Assembly: GCA_033557465.1 (NCBI GenBank)
Contig: CM066041.1
Span: forward strand, 158,137,532-158,201,531
Length of the DNA: 64,000 nucleotides
Origin: Ichthyophis bannanicus
Lineage: Eukaryota > Chordata > Amphibia > Gymnophiona > Ichthyophiidae
Direction of reading: 5' to 3'
Part shown: positions 34,110-44,825 of the stretch, piece after piece
Layout of the letters: every line of letters begins with the position of its first letter
Numbering within the stretch: position 1 is the stretch's first letter
The notes under the pieces: model-generated
Databases searched by the model: none
What the model was told of the DNA's origin: nothing
Seen by the model: only the letters and a program-made list of their open reading frames with translations
Made by a program: the position numbers and the translations under genes

Positions 34110-36103
34110 CCCATTACATGGTATATTAATGTATCCTGGATCCACTGTTCCAGATCCATTGCCTGGAGCCATGCTTTTCTTCTAGCTCCTATGCAGGCTG
34201 CTGCAGATCTGTTGTTAGCCTAAAAAGCATTGAATGCTGCACTTGGCAGGAACTTAGATGTATTTTGGATATGTGTCACTAAGACCTGATGAGCCACCTG
34301 CTTGTCAGGAAGCAAGAGGGAGGTGAATTCCAAGAGGTCCCTTGATACGTCCTTAAGGAACATACCCATACATAGCATATATGAGTCTATTCTGGAGGCT
34401 AGAATAGTGGCCTGGAAAGCTTTCCTGCCAAATACATAGAGTGTCCTAGCCTCCCTACCTGGAGGCTTTTGATTCTCCTCATTGCAGACTCCACCACCAT
34501 AGAATGGTGGGGGAGTTATGGCTTTTGAAACCCTGGTGAGTGAGGACCCCTATAAAGGGTATTGAGCCTCTTGCTTACCAATGGAGTTGACATGGGGACC
34601 TCCCACATTCTAACCATCAGGTTCTTTAAAATGTTATGCACCAGAAGGATAGCAGCCTCCTTCAGTGTTGAAGGGTACTGGAGTATATCGAGCTCTTCTT
34701 CAGCTCTTGGCTCCATTTATGTGGCCACTGAAAAATCTAGAGCTGCCGCCATGTCTTTAATGAAGTCTTGAAAAGACATGTCCTCGGGCGGTGAGCGTCG
34801 ACGTTCATAGGGAGGCGACGGATCTGATGGTATATTTCTGGGAGTATCAGACTCGATGGATTCCGCATTGGATACCTCCTCGGAGTCGGTGTCCAGAAGA
34901 AAGTCGAAATAATCTCTATGAGATGTTCAATACCTTTTGTGTTCAGAAGGATGTTTTGATGTCTAGGACATAGGAACCGATGGTACAGAGGGCCTCGGTA
35001 TCAGTTGTTCTACCGTATAAGACGCAGGGGAAGCCTGCGGAACAGTGCCAAGTTCCATGGTCATTGTAGGTAACGGTGGAACCGGTACTGGTGCCTGCTG
35101 CAAAGCAGTCAATGCTATCGACGCTACAGCTGCTAACAGTTTAGCGATGCTCCGCTAAATAGTGATGACCTGGTCCATCCAGCGATATAACCAGAGGAGG
35201 AGTGGCTCCCAACACCAAAGTGTGAGACACAGCTTGCGATGTTGGTATCGGGGGCTCCACCGAAGATTGAACCTCAGGGGCATCCCCAGACCCCTGAATG
35301 GCTTTGGAGGGCGATACTTCCCACTGGGGTTGCTTTGAACGACTGTCCGCATTGGAGTGCGATTAATGCCGATGCCGATACAGACGCTTGGTGTTGGAAG
35401 CTGACGCCAATCTGGATGTCGATGACCCAGATGCCGAAGTCAATGTCATCTTCTTTTTAAGCACTGTTGACTCTGAGAGATGCTTTTCCTGAGTGGGTGA
35501 GGACTTGGACGCATGGGACGATTTTGACGGTGTCGATGCCCCCGAGGAGTGCAAGGAAGGAGCAGAGTCTTTGGGAAACAGATTGTCCTTTTGCTTGTCC
35601 CTGTTCTTCCGACCTCTGGAAGTCATATGGAGACAAGAGAGACAGGACTTGACATTATGGTCTGGGCCTGAACATTTGAGACACCAAGAATGCTCATCAG
35701 TGATAGAAATTGTGCTGGGACACTTTGGGCATTTTTTAAACACACTGCTGGGTTTCTCCATGCTTGGAAATAGCATGGAGGCAAAATCGAATTGGACAAT
35801 GGTGCCCAAGGAGGCCATAGGCTTCAAGAAGAAAAAATGAAATAAAAGAAATTTTAAAGAAAATAAAACTAGTAAAGAGAACCGGAATCGACGGGGAGTT
35901 GAATCAGTTGACTGGAAGGCAACCCGAATACTTTTAACAGTACTTAGAAAAAACTTTGAAGTCTCTAGACGCGGCTGATAGGAACAAGGTCCTGATGATT
36001 CCGCGGAAAAAAGATGACTGAGGAGGAACGCTCTCGAAAGCACTCCTATTGGATGCTGGGAAGTGTTCCTGCTCCAGGCTCTGTCGGTGCCGACATCATC
36101 CAT
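34110..36103 (-). pseudogene. DIRS-D ORF1 (Gag-like)
   Basis: N-terminal finger in the 36103-35363 frame: KKCPKCPSTISITDEHSWCL then KCSGPDHNVKSCLSCLHMTS, with paired Cys and the DH motif shared with DIRS-A and DIRS-F. A Ser-rich linker follows. A middle block at 34716-34516 reads ILKNLMVRMWEVPMSTPLVS, and the C-terminal capsid-like part is at 34110-34450. At least two frameshifts. The start is probably the Met in KPMASLGTIV or the one in LFPSMEKPSS just before the finger; I cannot choose between them. Confidence 0.8.
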
Positions 36104-36142
36104 ATGTGAAGACCGATTTCCTGCTTGTTCCTGGCGATAGAA
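36000..36142 (-). repeat. right terminal inverted repeat of DIRS-D
   Basis: Reverse complement of 20935-21060, with matching TCCATATGTGAAGACCGATT / AATCTTCACATATGGGTG, TGTCGGTGCCGAC / TTGGCACTGATAG and TTGGATGCTGGGAAG / CTCCAGCATCCAA blocks. Confidence 0.85.
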
Positions 36143-36160
36143 AAGAAACCTGTTTCACTG

Positions 36161-37545
36161 CTGTAGGGAAACTTACTTACTTTATCTCAAAAGGAAGACC
36201 ACAAAAGAATACAGCAGTGCCATTAATTAAGGCATCCTATGTCACAGCCCCTCCTAGTGGCAGCGTGCAGAAAGGAGAGGGCGGACACTTATTGTTGGTT
36301 GAAGGAGAAAAAACTTTTCTAGACCAGGTGCATCATGGTCTTTGTAGTCCCACTTCATAAAGAAATAGTTGTGAGCCTTGTGCAGGGTTAAACTTAAATG
36401 GTTTTTATTCCCTTTGTTGCGCAAAGGTTCTCCAGGAAGACAAAAACAGAATGTACCTTACTTCAGGGTTTATGCCAAACTATTTACAGTCAGTAACTGT
36501 TACAGGCGCTTCACAGTTCTTTGTATTCAAACAGGTTTTCAACACCAAGAGGAAAAACAAATACAAAACGTCTTCTTTCAGCTTAGCAAAAGCAAAAAGA
36601 TATGTTAAAGCATGTCCTGCCGGTTACAATTCTGTGAGAGACTCTAGACTCTTAGAAACACAGAGTGAGCAGTCCATCGGGTGCTCTAACTGCAACGGCT
36701 CTGGCTCTATCACCTCTATTTGCATAGGTTCCTGTTCAGCCGTGTTGTCAGCTAGTCCTGAGCTTTCCCTGGATAAGGAGGATGTAGTTCAATAGATCTC
36801 TCCAATATTCCCCAGCCTTGCTGGTCTTGGTTTGGAAAATAACTTTTATGGCTTTTTGCTATGCCTCTCTGTAAAGATTTCACAAGCCCTTCCCAGCTTT
36901 GTTTCCTATCAGTACGGTTCTCTGGGTTATAAGCTTTTCTAGGAGCTGGCTCACATCTTGGAAAGGAAATATAACTGTACCTTGGATCTTTGAGACATGC
37001 TCTGCTGGTATTTGCTCTACCCGGCAGTCTCCTTCTATCACCGTCTTCCCTGAAGACTGGCTCCTGGAGCTTTCTGGAATGGGCTTGTCCTCCATGGAAC
37101 TTAGCTCTTCCTTGTAAGTACTCCAAGCTTCTCTGCCTTTCAGTATGTGAGGTTCCTCTCTCAGGTCCCCTCTCAGTTCCTCTCTGAACTTGTGTTCCTC
37201 TCCAAACTTGTGGTCCACTCTGAGCTTGAGGTCCTCTCTCAGCTCATAGTCCTCTCTCAGTTCTTCTCTCAGCTCAAGGTCCTCTCTGCTTTCTTCCTTC
37301 TGAGCACTGTTTATAAAGCCGTTTCTCCACTGAGCTTCCTGGCTCTCTACTCAGGTGTACCTGATTAGCTCCTGCATTCTCAAAACCTGGGTGTGTCAAC
37401 TTAGCTTCTGCAGCCTCGTGCCTGCTCCCTCTAGCTGCACTTTTAGGTAACTGCACCTTCTGTGAGTCAGTTGCTTTATAATAGAGTGCTTTTTTCTAAG
37501 TCTATAGCTTCAATGGCTTCAGCTTCATCACACCTAAAATACAAT
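36161..37545 (-). repeat. LTR-like block of unknown family
   Basis: On the minus strand it begins TGTGATGAAG (37545), has a TATA-like CTTTATAAAC near 37315, an AATAAA near 36400, and ends in CCCTACA (36161): the TG...CA ends, TATA and poly(A) order of an LTR. It contains an open minus-strand frame (about 37330-36880). I found no matching target duplication and no second copy, so the LTR reading is tentative. It lies in the DIRS-C remnant just right of DIRS-D. Confidence 0.35.
36880..37330 (-). CDS. unrecognised ORF with hexapeptide repeats
   Basis: An open minus-strand frame of about 150 codons. Its first third is a run of six-residue repeats of the type REDLKL / REDYEL / GEEHKF, encoded by an imperfect 18-base tandem repeat at about 37155-37300. 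A hydrophilic, Ser/Glu-rich part follows, ending near GNKAGKGL. A Met occurs within the repeats (37218), but the frame is open upstream to about 37330. No family recognised. It lies just downstream of a TATA-like box in the LTR-like block, so it could be a short leader ORF or chance. Confidence 0.25.
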
Positions 37546-38809
37546 TACATCAGGGAAAACACCAATAAAATACTGCAGCCCATAACAGGAAAAAACTAGG
37601 GCATTGATCCCAGACTGTGCCTCAGCCCTGGGCACCACTGACCTATACTCACCAAATGTCATGAAAAACAAACCTATCCGGAATGGAATGGCGGCCATTC
37701 ACACAAAAAAACCCCAACACTTCCAGTCACCCCCGGATAATCGCAGAACTGCCCGTGCCAACTTTTTTTTTTTTTTTAAAGGAAGAAGTAAATGCCTTCC
37801 CCTGAGACCCCCCACCAAAACTTCGGTCAACCACTGAAGGGGTAAACAAAAGTCGGATTGATTGTAGGGCAAAATGGATGCCCAGGACAGGCATTGTGAT
37901 TGTCCCGCCCTCACCAAGCTGCAGGCTGAAGGAACCAAGAAATGGTGGCTTTCCCACATAGGGTTTTTTTGGTGGCAGTAATCCTATGGGGTCTGCACTA
38001 CCCAGAGATGAAGATAGCCATGAAGAAATCAAATGCTTAAACCTAAACTCACAGCAACCCCAGAATCAGTGAAACAAAAAAAGAATTCCACTCCCGCCGA
38101 AAATCGGTGCAGGCTTCACAAACTGCTGGCAGTCACACCAATGCACAGAGAACATCAAAATAATGCACAGCATCCAAGACCTACCCCCTCCCTAATTTCG
38201 ATTCACGCCGGGTCCTTTGCCTCACAGTACTTTGGTCATAGCTACCCAAAAGGGTGAAAAATCTCCCGTGGCTGAAGCAAAAACACACCAACCAGGTAAA
38301 TAGCCACCAATAAAAAAACAAAGGCGCGGCCACAAAAATAAAACCTTCCCTGAAGTAAAAATCCTAACGGGAGCCCCGAGAAAGGAACACACTCGCTTCC
38401 TCAGAAAGGTATGACACACTATCTGAGCCGGCACAGATGGCTCCTGCTGCCATCTCTTAGCACTATATTCAAACAAATATTCAAAGCAGGAAAGAACATC
38501 TTGCCTGGCTTACCTCCTCTACACTGAAGTAGAGGCAAAGGCGGACTGTCGTTACAGCACAGATACAAAACCCCTGATGCCAGGCCTCTGAGGAGATGTT
38601 GATGACAGGGGAGGGACCCGGCTCCACTGGGTTCTGCACTTCAAGCATTCCATGACTTATCCTTAATCTTCCTTTTTTCTTTTCCACTTCTCCACAAAGT
38701 AAAGTAAGTGGGTGAGAGAATGGGGGAGGAATCCGGAACACTGGGTTCTGCACCCAAAGGCAACATAAGAGGCCAAGGCCAGGCATCTATACAACTTGGT
38801 TCAAACTGC
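37546..38809 (-). other. probable DIRS-C 5' region, no clear gene
   Basis: By position between the LTR-like block and the DIRS-C right terminal repeat this should be its ORF1 and leader. I see only short frames without Gag or finger motifs. The last part (38500-38800) looks like the leader style of DIRS-E near 50400-50780, but the similarity is weak. A T/A run lies near 37760. Confidence 0.35.
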
Positions 38810-38985
38810 ACAGGATAAACCAACCTCCATCTACTGGAGACTGAGAAATACTGGTGAGATCGAGGCAGCACAGGACCCTTTCTACTATGACATCAAAGTC
38901 AAACCTGTGGTTCTCAGTATCAATCTGCTGGCAGGCATGCATGATCCACACATCTGGACTGGACTGGAGGATCAATGAGGAAGGT
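38810..38985 (-). repeat. right terminal inverted repeat of DIRS-C
   Basis: Mirror of 17042-17230. Shared blocks: GAAATACTGGTGAGATC, GCAGCACAGGACCCTTT, ACTATGACATCAAA, ATCTGCTGGCAGGC and TCTGGACTGGACTGGA. Its outer edge, GAGGAAGGTG, is complementary to the second half of the DIRS-C ICR and meets DIRS-E directly. Confidence 0.85.
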
Positions 38986-39430
38986 GCCATTTTACTTACC
39001 AATTAATATCCTTTCCTGGAATCCTGCTAGACCAGTCCAGACAAGTGAGTTGTGTTCCCCTACCAGTAGATTGGTGGAGACATAGAACTAATGAAAAGCC
39101 CAGGTTTCAATGATATCACTCCCATGCCTCTATTCGCCTCAGCCACCAGAGGTCCCTTCAGTATTCATCCCAAAGCGTATGGAAAAAACATGGCAAGCTT
39201 CACACAACCTCAATCATGGGCAACAATGAGTTATCAACAGTAGAGAATCATGTAAAGGAAAGCATAAACAGAAGGCGGTCAGTAGACGATGAACCTGTAG
39301 AGCCAAGTATAAAAATCACAGCGGACCCAAGGGTACCACAGCAGAAGAACAGAGCAAATACAGTTTCAGGGGCGGTAAGTAAAATGTCACCTTCCATACG
39401 GTCCTGCCAGACTAGCAGGATGTACCAAAG
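38986..39430 (-). repeat. DIRS-E left terminal repeat and internal complementary region
   Basis: The outer edge CCATTTTACTTACC is mirrored in the ICR as GGTAAGTAAAATG (39374-39386). The ICR continues with CACCTTCC and then CCTGCCAGACTAGCAGG, resembling the complement of the right edge (about 50970-50992). 38995-39185 is the long repeat shared with the right end. Confidence 0.78.
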
Positions 39431-40280
39431 CTACAACTCGAAAACCCCTTGAGCCAAAGGCTGTGTCCGCCCGCGCATGTATATCCAAGCGGTAATGCTT
39501 GATAGGAGTGGAAAGCGATGCCTGTGTTGTCGCCCGAGAAATGTCTGCAGGGGCTACCAAGTTCCACAAGGACGCTTGTGCTCGGGTAGAATGGGTGCAC
39601 AAACCCTCAAGAACTGGCCGGTTCCGCAAGAGATACGCCGAGGCAATGGCCTCCTTAATCCAGCACCACAATGTCGACTTGCCCTCCGACTTGCCCTCCA
39701 CATCACCCTTGCACGAGCTAGCAAACAGCACAGAAAGATGGTTGAACTTACGAAAGGAATTCATAATCCCCAAGTACCAGAGAAGCACCCTCTGGACATC
39801 CACAAGGCGAAGATACTTATCCTTCCCCCGACACTGCTTCTTCAAGGAGGAGGGCAGGCAGACCACCTGGTTCAAATGAAAGGGAGAAATACCTTTAGCC
39901 AAGAAGAAAGCCACAGCTTGAATGGAAACAGCCTCCTTTGAAAATGACAGATAAGGATCTCAGCAAGACAGAGCCTGCAACTTGGAAATCTGCATTGCAG
40001 AACAAATCATGACCAAGACCACCATCTTGAGCATCAAATGCTTAAGGTAGCATGCTTCAAGGCTCAAAGGGTGCCGCCACCAGGGCCCTGAGCACCAGAC
40101 ACAGATCCCAGGAAGGGATTGCAGATCAAAGGGGAGAATGCAGATGCCAAACCCCTTAGAGAAAGCGTGAGATGTCTGGGTGCAAGGTTAAAGACTTACC
40201 AGCCACTGGACCTCAGAAACAGGATAAAGCTGCCACTTGAACTTTCAGGGAGCTGAGAGAAGACCCTTCTCCAGGTCATC
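39387..40280 (-). pseudogene. DIRS-E tyrosine recombinase
   Basis: Minus-strand frame with HLNQVVCLPSSL, LWCWIKEAIASAYLLRNRPV, GLCTHSTRAQASLWNLVAPA (HSTR is the HxxR box) and TTQASLSTPIKHYRLDIHAR (catalytic Tyr in KHYRL). It is the best-preserved recombinase C-terminus in the window. The N-terminal half (39950-40280), with the Arg I arm, is badly eroded. The C-terminus runs into the ICR, as expected for DIRS. YR is thought to insert the circular cDNA. Confidence 0.8.
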
Positions 40281-41370
40281 CTATAGAAAGGCCAACAGAA
40301 ATGACTCTTTGAACACCTCAGGGGGCCAAATGCTCAGAGAGGCACCAAATCCAGTCGTATGCCAGCTTGGTAGACCTCCTTTGGGCTCGGAGCAGAGTAA
40401 AGACCAATACAGAAGAGTAGCCCTTATGCACCAAATGTCTCCTTTCAAGAGCCAAGCCATAAGCGAGAAGGGAACCGGGTCCTCCAGGATGATCAGTCCC
40501 TGCTGTACTAGGCCCTGAGACAGAGGCAACCAAAGAGGACGCACCTGCAGGAGCCGCATCAGGTCTCGGACCATGCTCTGCAGCCAATCCAGTGCCACCA
40601 GAACAATCTTGCTCGGGTGGCGTTCTATACGCTGAAGTACATGCCACACTAGGGGCCATGGAGGAAACACGTACAGCAGGTGCTGACTTGGCCAAGGCTG
40701 CGCCAGGGTGTCGATGCCCTTGGACCCCATCTCTATTCGACAACTGAGAAAGCGTAAAATTTGGCATTGTAGTGGGTCACCATCAGTTCCATTTAGGGGC
40801 CCTCCAGCAGTGCAGAATCAACTGAAATGTCTCCCGATTCAACTCTCACTCTCCAGGATCCAGAGAGTGCAGGTTAAGGAAGTCTGCTTCCACACTGTCC
40901 ACCCCAGCAATGTGCTGAGTCGACAAGGCTAGAAGGTTCTTCTCCACCAAGGCAAATAGGAGAGCCATCTCCAGTGCTACTCCAGCACTCCTTGTGCCGC
41001 CTTGTCGATTGACATAAGCCACCGTATTGGAGTTGTCTGAAAACACTTGAACTGCCTGGCCCTCGACCAGGGGCCAGAAGCACAGAACAGCCAACCTGAT
41101 GGCCCTTGCCTTCAGGCGGTTGATGGATCACACCACTTCCCTGTGGTTCCAAATAGTCCTGGGCTGTACAGTCTTGGCAATGGGCTCACTAGCCCAAGAG
41201 AGACTGGCATCTGGCATCAGGAGAATCCAGGCGATATAGTCCAGTGGCACATCCTTCCTTGGATAACAGGGCCACTGCCACCACCGCAGGCTGGACCTCA
41301 CCATCAATGGGAGCGGGAGCCTGTGCTCAAATTCTCTATGGTCGCCAGTCGCCACCATCAATCCGAGCAT
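40281..41370 (-). pseudogene. DIRS-E RNase H and linker
   Basis: RNase H block at 41094-40846: VQVFSDNSNTVAYVNRQGGT and LALSTQHIAGVDSVEADFLN (Asp of SDNSN and the GxxN/D box). The linker (40730-40281) reads IDTLAQPWPSQHLLYVFPPW then PLVWHVLQRIERHPSKIVLV. Both match DIRS-B, DIRS-D and DIRS-F counterparts. Frame breaks between the blocks. Confidence 0.82.
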
Positions 41371-42435
41371 CTGAAGATACTCCCAGACTCAGGGAGCCTG
41401 CTCGCACAAAACAGCTCCCAATAGACTTGACTTTCTCTTCCAGCAGGAAGACTGCCCACTTGAGTGTCAAAATGTGCTCCCAGAAACTCCAAGGTCTGGG
41501 AAGACAACAGCTGGCTCTTTCCCAGTTTGAAAAGCCTCAGCTGCATGGACACCAATGAAGCCACCACCTAAAGTGCTTCTGAAAAAGAACAGGCCTGGAT
41601 GCGCCAGTTGTCCAGATATAGATGGACACAGATCCCTTGGTGCCACAGCACCATGGCCGCTACAACCATGACATAGGAGAACATCCTAGGGGTGGTGGAT
41701 AGCCCAAAGAGGAGGGTGGCAAACTGAAAGTGAGAGCCAAACACAGCAAAATGCAGATACTTCTGCTGATCCGCCTGGATCGGGATATGAAAATACACTC
41801 AACCATATCCAGAGAAGCAAAGAATTCCCCTTGGCACCCTGCTTGAATCACAGAGCACAAAGTTTCTGCCTGAATGCACAAGTGCTCATTGAAACCCTTG
41901 AGGTCCAGAATAGGCCAGAAAGAACTGTCCTTTTTGGGCACTACAAAACAGATGGAGCATCTACCCTGGCCCCTCTTGTCCAGCGGGAGAGGCACCACTG
42001 CCTTTAGGTGCAACAACTTGTCCAAGGTGGCCCACACAGCAGCACTTTTGCTCGCAGACTCCCAAGGAGAGATAACGAAGTCATCCATAATTCAGCTCTT
42101 TGCACTCCAAACCATAACCAAACTGAATGGTGTTGAGTATCCAGTGAAGCCTACCTCCAGCTAGAAGAACCTGGGAATGAGCACCCAAATCTTCATTGCG
42201 CAGCCTGGGACGGTCCTCCTCTAGAGGTCCTTGGGCCCATGTACTCACCGAAAAGACTGAGAATGAGCTCGAAGCCCAGACGTGGAGGAGAAGAAAGGTT
42301 TTCTAGGTTGGTAATGCCGAGAGTCCCGAGACCCCCGGGAATCCAGCCAGCGCACCCTCTGAATGGGAGGAGGCTGACGAGAAAGGGACACTAGCCCGCT
42401 TCACATGCCCCTTTGACCTGTCCTCCGGAAGGCAG
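41371..42435 (-). pseudogene. DIRS-E reverse transcriptase
   Basis: From 42088: DKRGQGRCSICFVVPKKDSS and FWPILDLKGFNEHL (fingers), FFASLDMVEC (first catalytic Asp region), then from 41798 YFHIPIQADQQKYLHFAVFG, LLFGLSTTPRMFSYVMVVAA and the active-site box LYLDNWRI. The active site has Asn in place of the second Asp. Frame changes near 41800 and 41570. Sequence from 42090 to 42435 continues the N-terminal side before the L2 insertion. Confidence 0.82.
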
Positions 42436-42681
42436 TAAGATTTTCACTCCACCATAATCAACTCCTCGACAGACTCCATGAAATTGGCCTAAGAGATACA
42501 ACCCTTAACTGGTTCCGATCCTACCTGAAACACAGAACACAACAAGTAGGCATAGGTAACACCACCTCCCAGCCTTTTATCCAAAAGCAAGGAGTCCCAC
42601 AATGATATAGCTTATCTGCACTCCTTTTCAACATCTTCCTCCAACCCCTATGCAGAATTTTTCAAAAACATGGTATTGGGG

Positions 42682-42956
42682 CAAGGTACTTCAGGCCGGG
42701 GGTTCAAATCCCACTAGAGGACAGCAACCTTGGGCCGGAAGGACTGGGGTTTCTAGTCCCACAGGTGCTCCTTGTGGTCTTGGGCAAGCCACTTAACCCT
42801 CCATAGCCCATGTTCCCTGTAAAATAGTTATCTCCAAGTTATAATGCCCTGTTCAATGTAATTTCAGTTTGTTCAATGTAAACCACACTGATGCAGAATA
42901 GCGCGGTATATAAGAGAATGTAAATAAATAATAAATAAATAAATAAATAAATAAAT
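42682..42956 (+). mobile_element. CORE-type SINE, 5' truncated
   Basis: Same family as 2332-2617: it retains 'aaggtacttcaggcc', the B-box-like GGGTTCAAATCCC, the core GGTCTTGGGCAAGCCACTTA and an L2-like tail 'actgatgcagaatagcgcggtatataa' with TAAA repeats (42920-42956). The tRNA A box is missing. Confidence 0.88.
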
Positions 42957-42965
42957 TCAACATAA

Positions 42966-43345
42966 CAAACCTAACTTTATTTATTTACTTAATGTCTCTT
43001 TTATACGGCGCTCTTTAACCCTTTCCAGGCCAAGCCCAAAACTCTCGGGATCCAAAATTCTGACTAAATATTCCTATCAAATGGTATATAATACATGACC
43101 ATAGCAGAAGGAAAATCACTATTAGAACATATTGAATAAGACGGGTACAATTTTCCTGAAATATGCAAAAATTAACCCGGTTGCAGAATGTGGATTAAAA
43201 ATTTAAAGTAGGCCTTCAAATCAGTGCGGTTTACAGGTAACAGATTTGTGCAGTGCAGGCAGGCAGGCCTACACTGGACTTACAACAAACAGGGGATTAT
43301 ATACAGGGCTAACAAAGTAACTTCTCGAATGTAACTAAATGCTTC
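42966..43345 (-). mobile_element. LINE/SINE 3' fragment with TAAA tail
   Basis: On the minus strand it ends with 'gcgccgtataaaagagacatta' and TAAATAAATAAAG; an internal 'gtaaaccgcactga' also fits an L2-type 3' end. No protein remains. Left edge good, right edge estimated. Confidence 0.5.
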
Positions 43346-44825
43346 ACAACTTTAAGACACTGGCTCAACTGTCACAATCTCATAATTAATCAATCTAAAA
43401 CGGAAGCTCTCCAAATTTTTTCCAATCCTTCCTATATCCCACCCAATATCTCTTGCCCTTGATGACTTCACCCTCCCCATAAAAAGCCAAGTCAAATATC
43501 TCAGATTAATACTTGACCAGAACTTCATCTTCCATGACCAGATAAGGAAAACATCAAATATAATTTATTCCAAATTATGAACCTTGAGGAACCTCCAACC
43601 TTTACTTAACCCAGACTCCTTCCACACTATCTGCCAAGCACTTACCACCCCTACCCTAGACTACTGTAACCTCATTTACCAAGGTCTCCCTAAGCACAAG
43701 ATCTACCTCCTTCAAATGGCACAGAACACAATAGCACACTTAATCACAAATAACTCCAGAGGTTCCCGCAACACCCCAATCCTCTACGACCTCCATTGGC
43801 TCCCCATACTGTCTAGAATAAAATTTAAAACCATCACACTCATACACAAAATTATCCACAACGAATCAGCACCCTGCTTATCCTCACTCCTATCCAAAAC
43901 CAAGAACACCAGATCACATCGACCTAATACCTTCAACATCCTAAACATACCAGCAGCAAAGAAAAAAAGCAAGCAATCCACCTGTAATAGGGCCTTCTCC
44001 CTTTGTGTCCCCTCCTTATGGAACGCCCTTCCATCCGAACTTCGTACTTGCTCGGACCACTCAATTCCGAAAGAAACTCAAAACCTACCTCTTCCAAAAA
44101 AACCTCTCTGCCAATACTCCCAACCACTCCGCTACCACAACCTCCCCCTCCCCCCTTATTTCCCCCATTCCCCCCTCGCCTCTCAACATGTATATATGTA
44201 AATAATTCATGGTTTAAACTACGCAGTTCTTTGTTCAAAATTTACTGTTCCATGTAAAGCAGCTGTGTTACACAGCTATGTTTTGTTCCTTGTAAACAGT
44301 CTTGGATTGTAGAAAGACGGTATATAAAAGGCTCCAGTGCCCTGCCCTGTTGAGGCTTTCCTAACCAGGGCTCCACAGATCAACAAACAGTAAGGATTTG
44401 AGGGTTTGTTTGTTTGTTTTATTATATTACATTGCTAGCTCTCTGACTGGGAGCTCTTAAAAGGGTTTTTTGTATATTTTTTAAAGCAAGGTTACTTTCT
44501 TTTTGGTGCTTTAGGGGAACTTTCCTTGAGCACAGTAGGTTGCTGAACTCCAGTAACCTCCTCAGGTTTAGAAACTGCTAAACACCTAATCAGGTGTTAG
44601 TTCCCTCCCTACCCACCACGACTCCCACCCACCCCTAGTGAGCAGTCTTGCTTTATAGGGCACCTCCCCCTTTAACAAATCACAAAGAATTGGACCAGCA
44701 CATTTTGAATATAATTAAAGAGATTTAACTGCTCTTTCTCTGAAAGGACAGCTGCGAAACCGGCTGGTACTTGGTAGATCTCTCTCTTTTGCTTTAACAG
44801 ATACCTAAGCTCCACGAACAGAACA

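Larger units (their letters stand above)
20922..36142 (-). mobile_element. DIRS-D, DIRS element nested in DIRS-C
   Basis: Left terminal repeat from 20922, ICR at about 21195-21285, right terminal repeat about 36000-36142. The two terminal repeats match in reverse complement over blocks such as TCTTCACATATGG, AGAGCC, CAGCATCCA and GGAGTGCTTT/GGAATGCTTT. It keeps recombinase and linker/RNase H on the left and ORF1 on the right, but the RT is absent. A hAT relic (21382-22192) and a composite CR1 (24140-34109) are inserted in it. Confidence 0.85.
17042..38985 (-). mobile_element. DIRS-C, outermost nested DIRS element
   Basis: Left terminal repeat at 17042-17230, ICR at about 17503-17605, right terminal repeat about 38810-38985. 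The first ICR half is the reverse complement of the left edge (AAATTAGATC... region). The second half (CACCTTCCT, CCTCCAGTCCAGTC) is the reverse complement of the right edge at 38955-38985, which pairs the two ends across 22 kb. Only 17042-20921 and about 36143-38985 are DIRS-C itself; the rest is DIRS-D with its own guests and an LTR-like block. Coding parts are badly decayed. Confidence 0.78.
42436..44330 (+). mobile_element. L2-2, L2 LINE with nested insertions
   Basis: Plus-strand L2. RT palm starts at about 42436: LLDRLHEIGLRDTTLNWFRS, then YLKHRTQQVGIG and a GVPQ box followed by a stop. A SINE (42682-42956) and a minus LINE tail (42966-43345) interrupt it. The RT C-terminus follows (43584-44201: LLQMAQNTIAHLITN, YDLHWLPILSRIKFKTIT, SLWNALPSELRT). 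The 3' end is at about 44330 with 'gtagaaagacggtatataaaa'. CR1-4 begins immediately after. Confidence 0.85.

Noticed and set aside
36161..37545. A complete LTR retrovirus or ERV
   Set aside because: No gag, pol or env motif and no second LTR in the window; at most a solitary LTR-like block.
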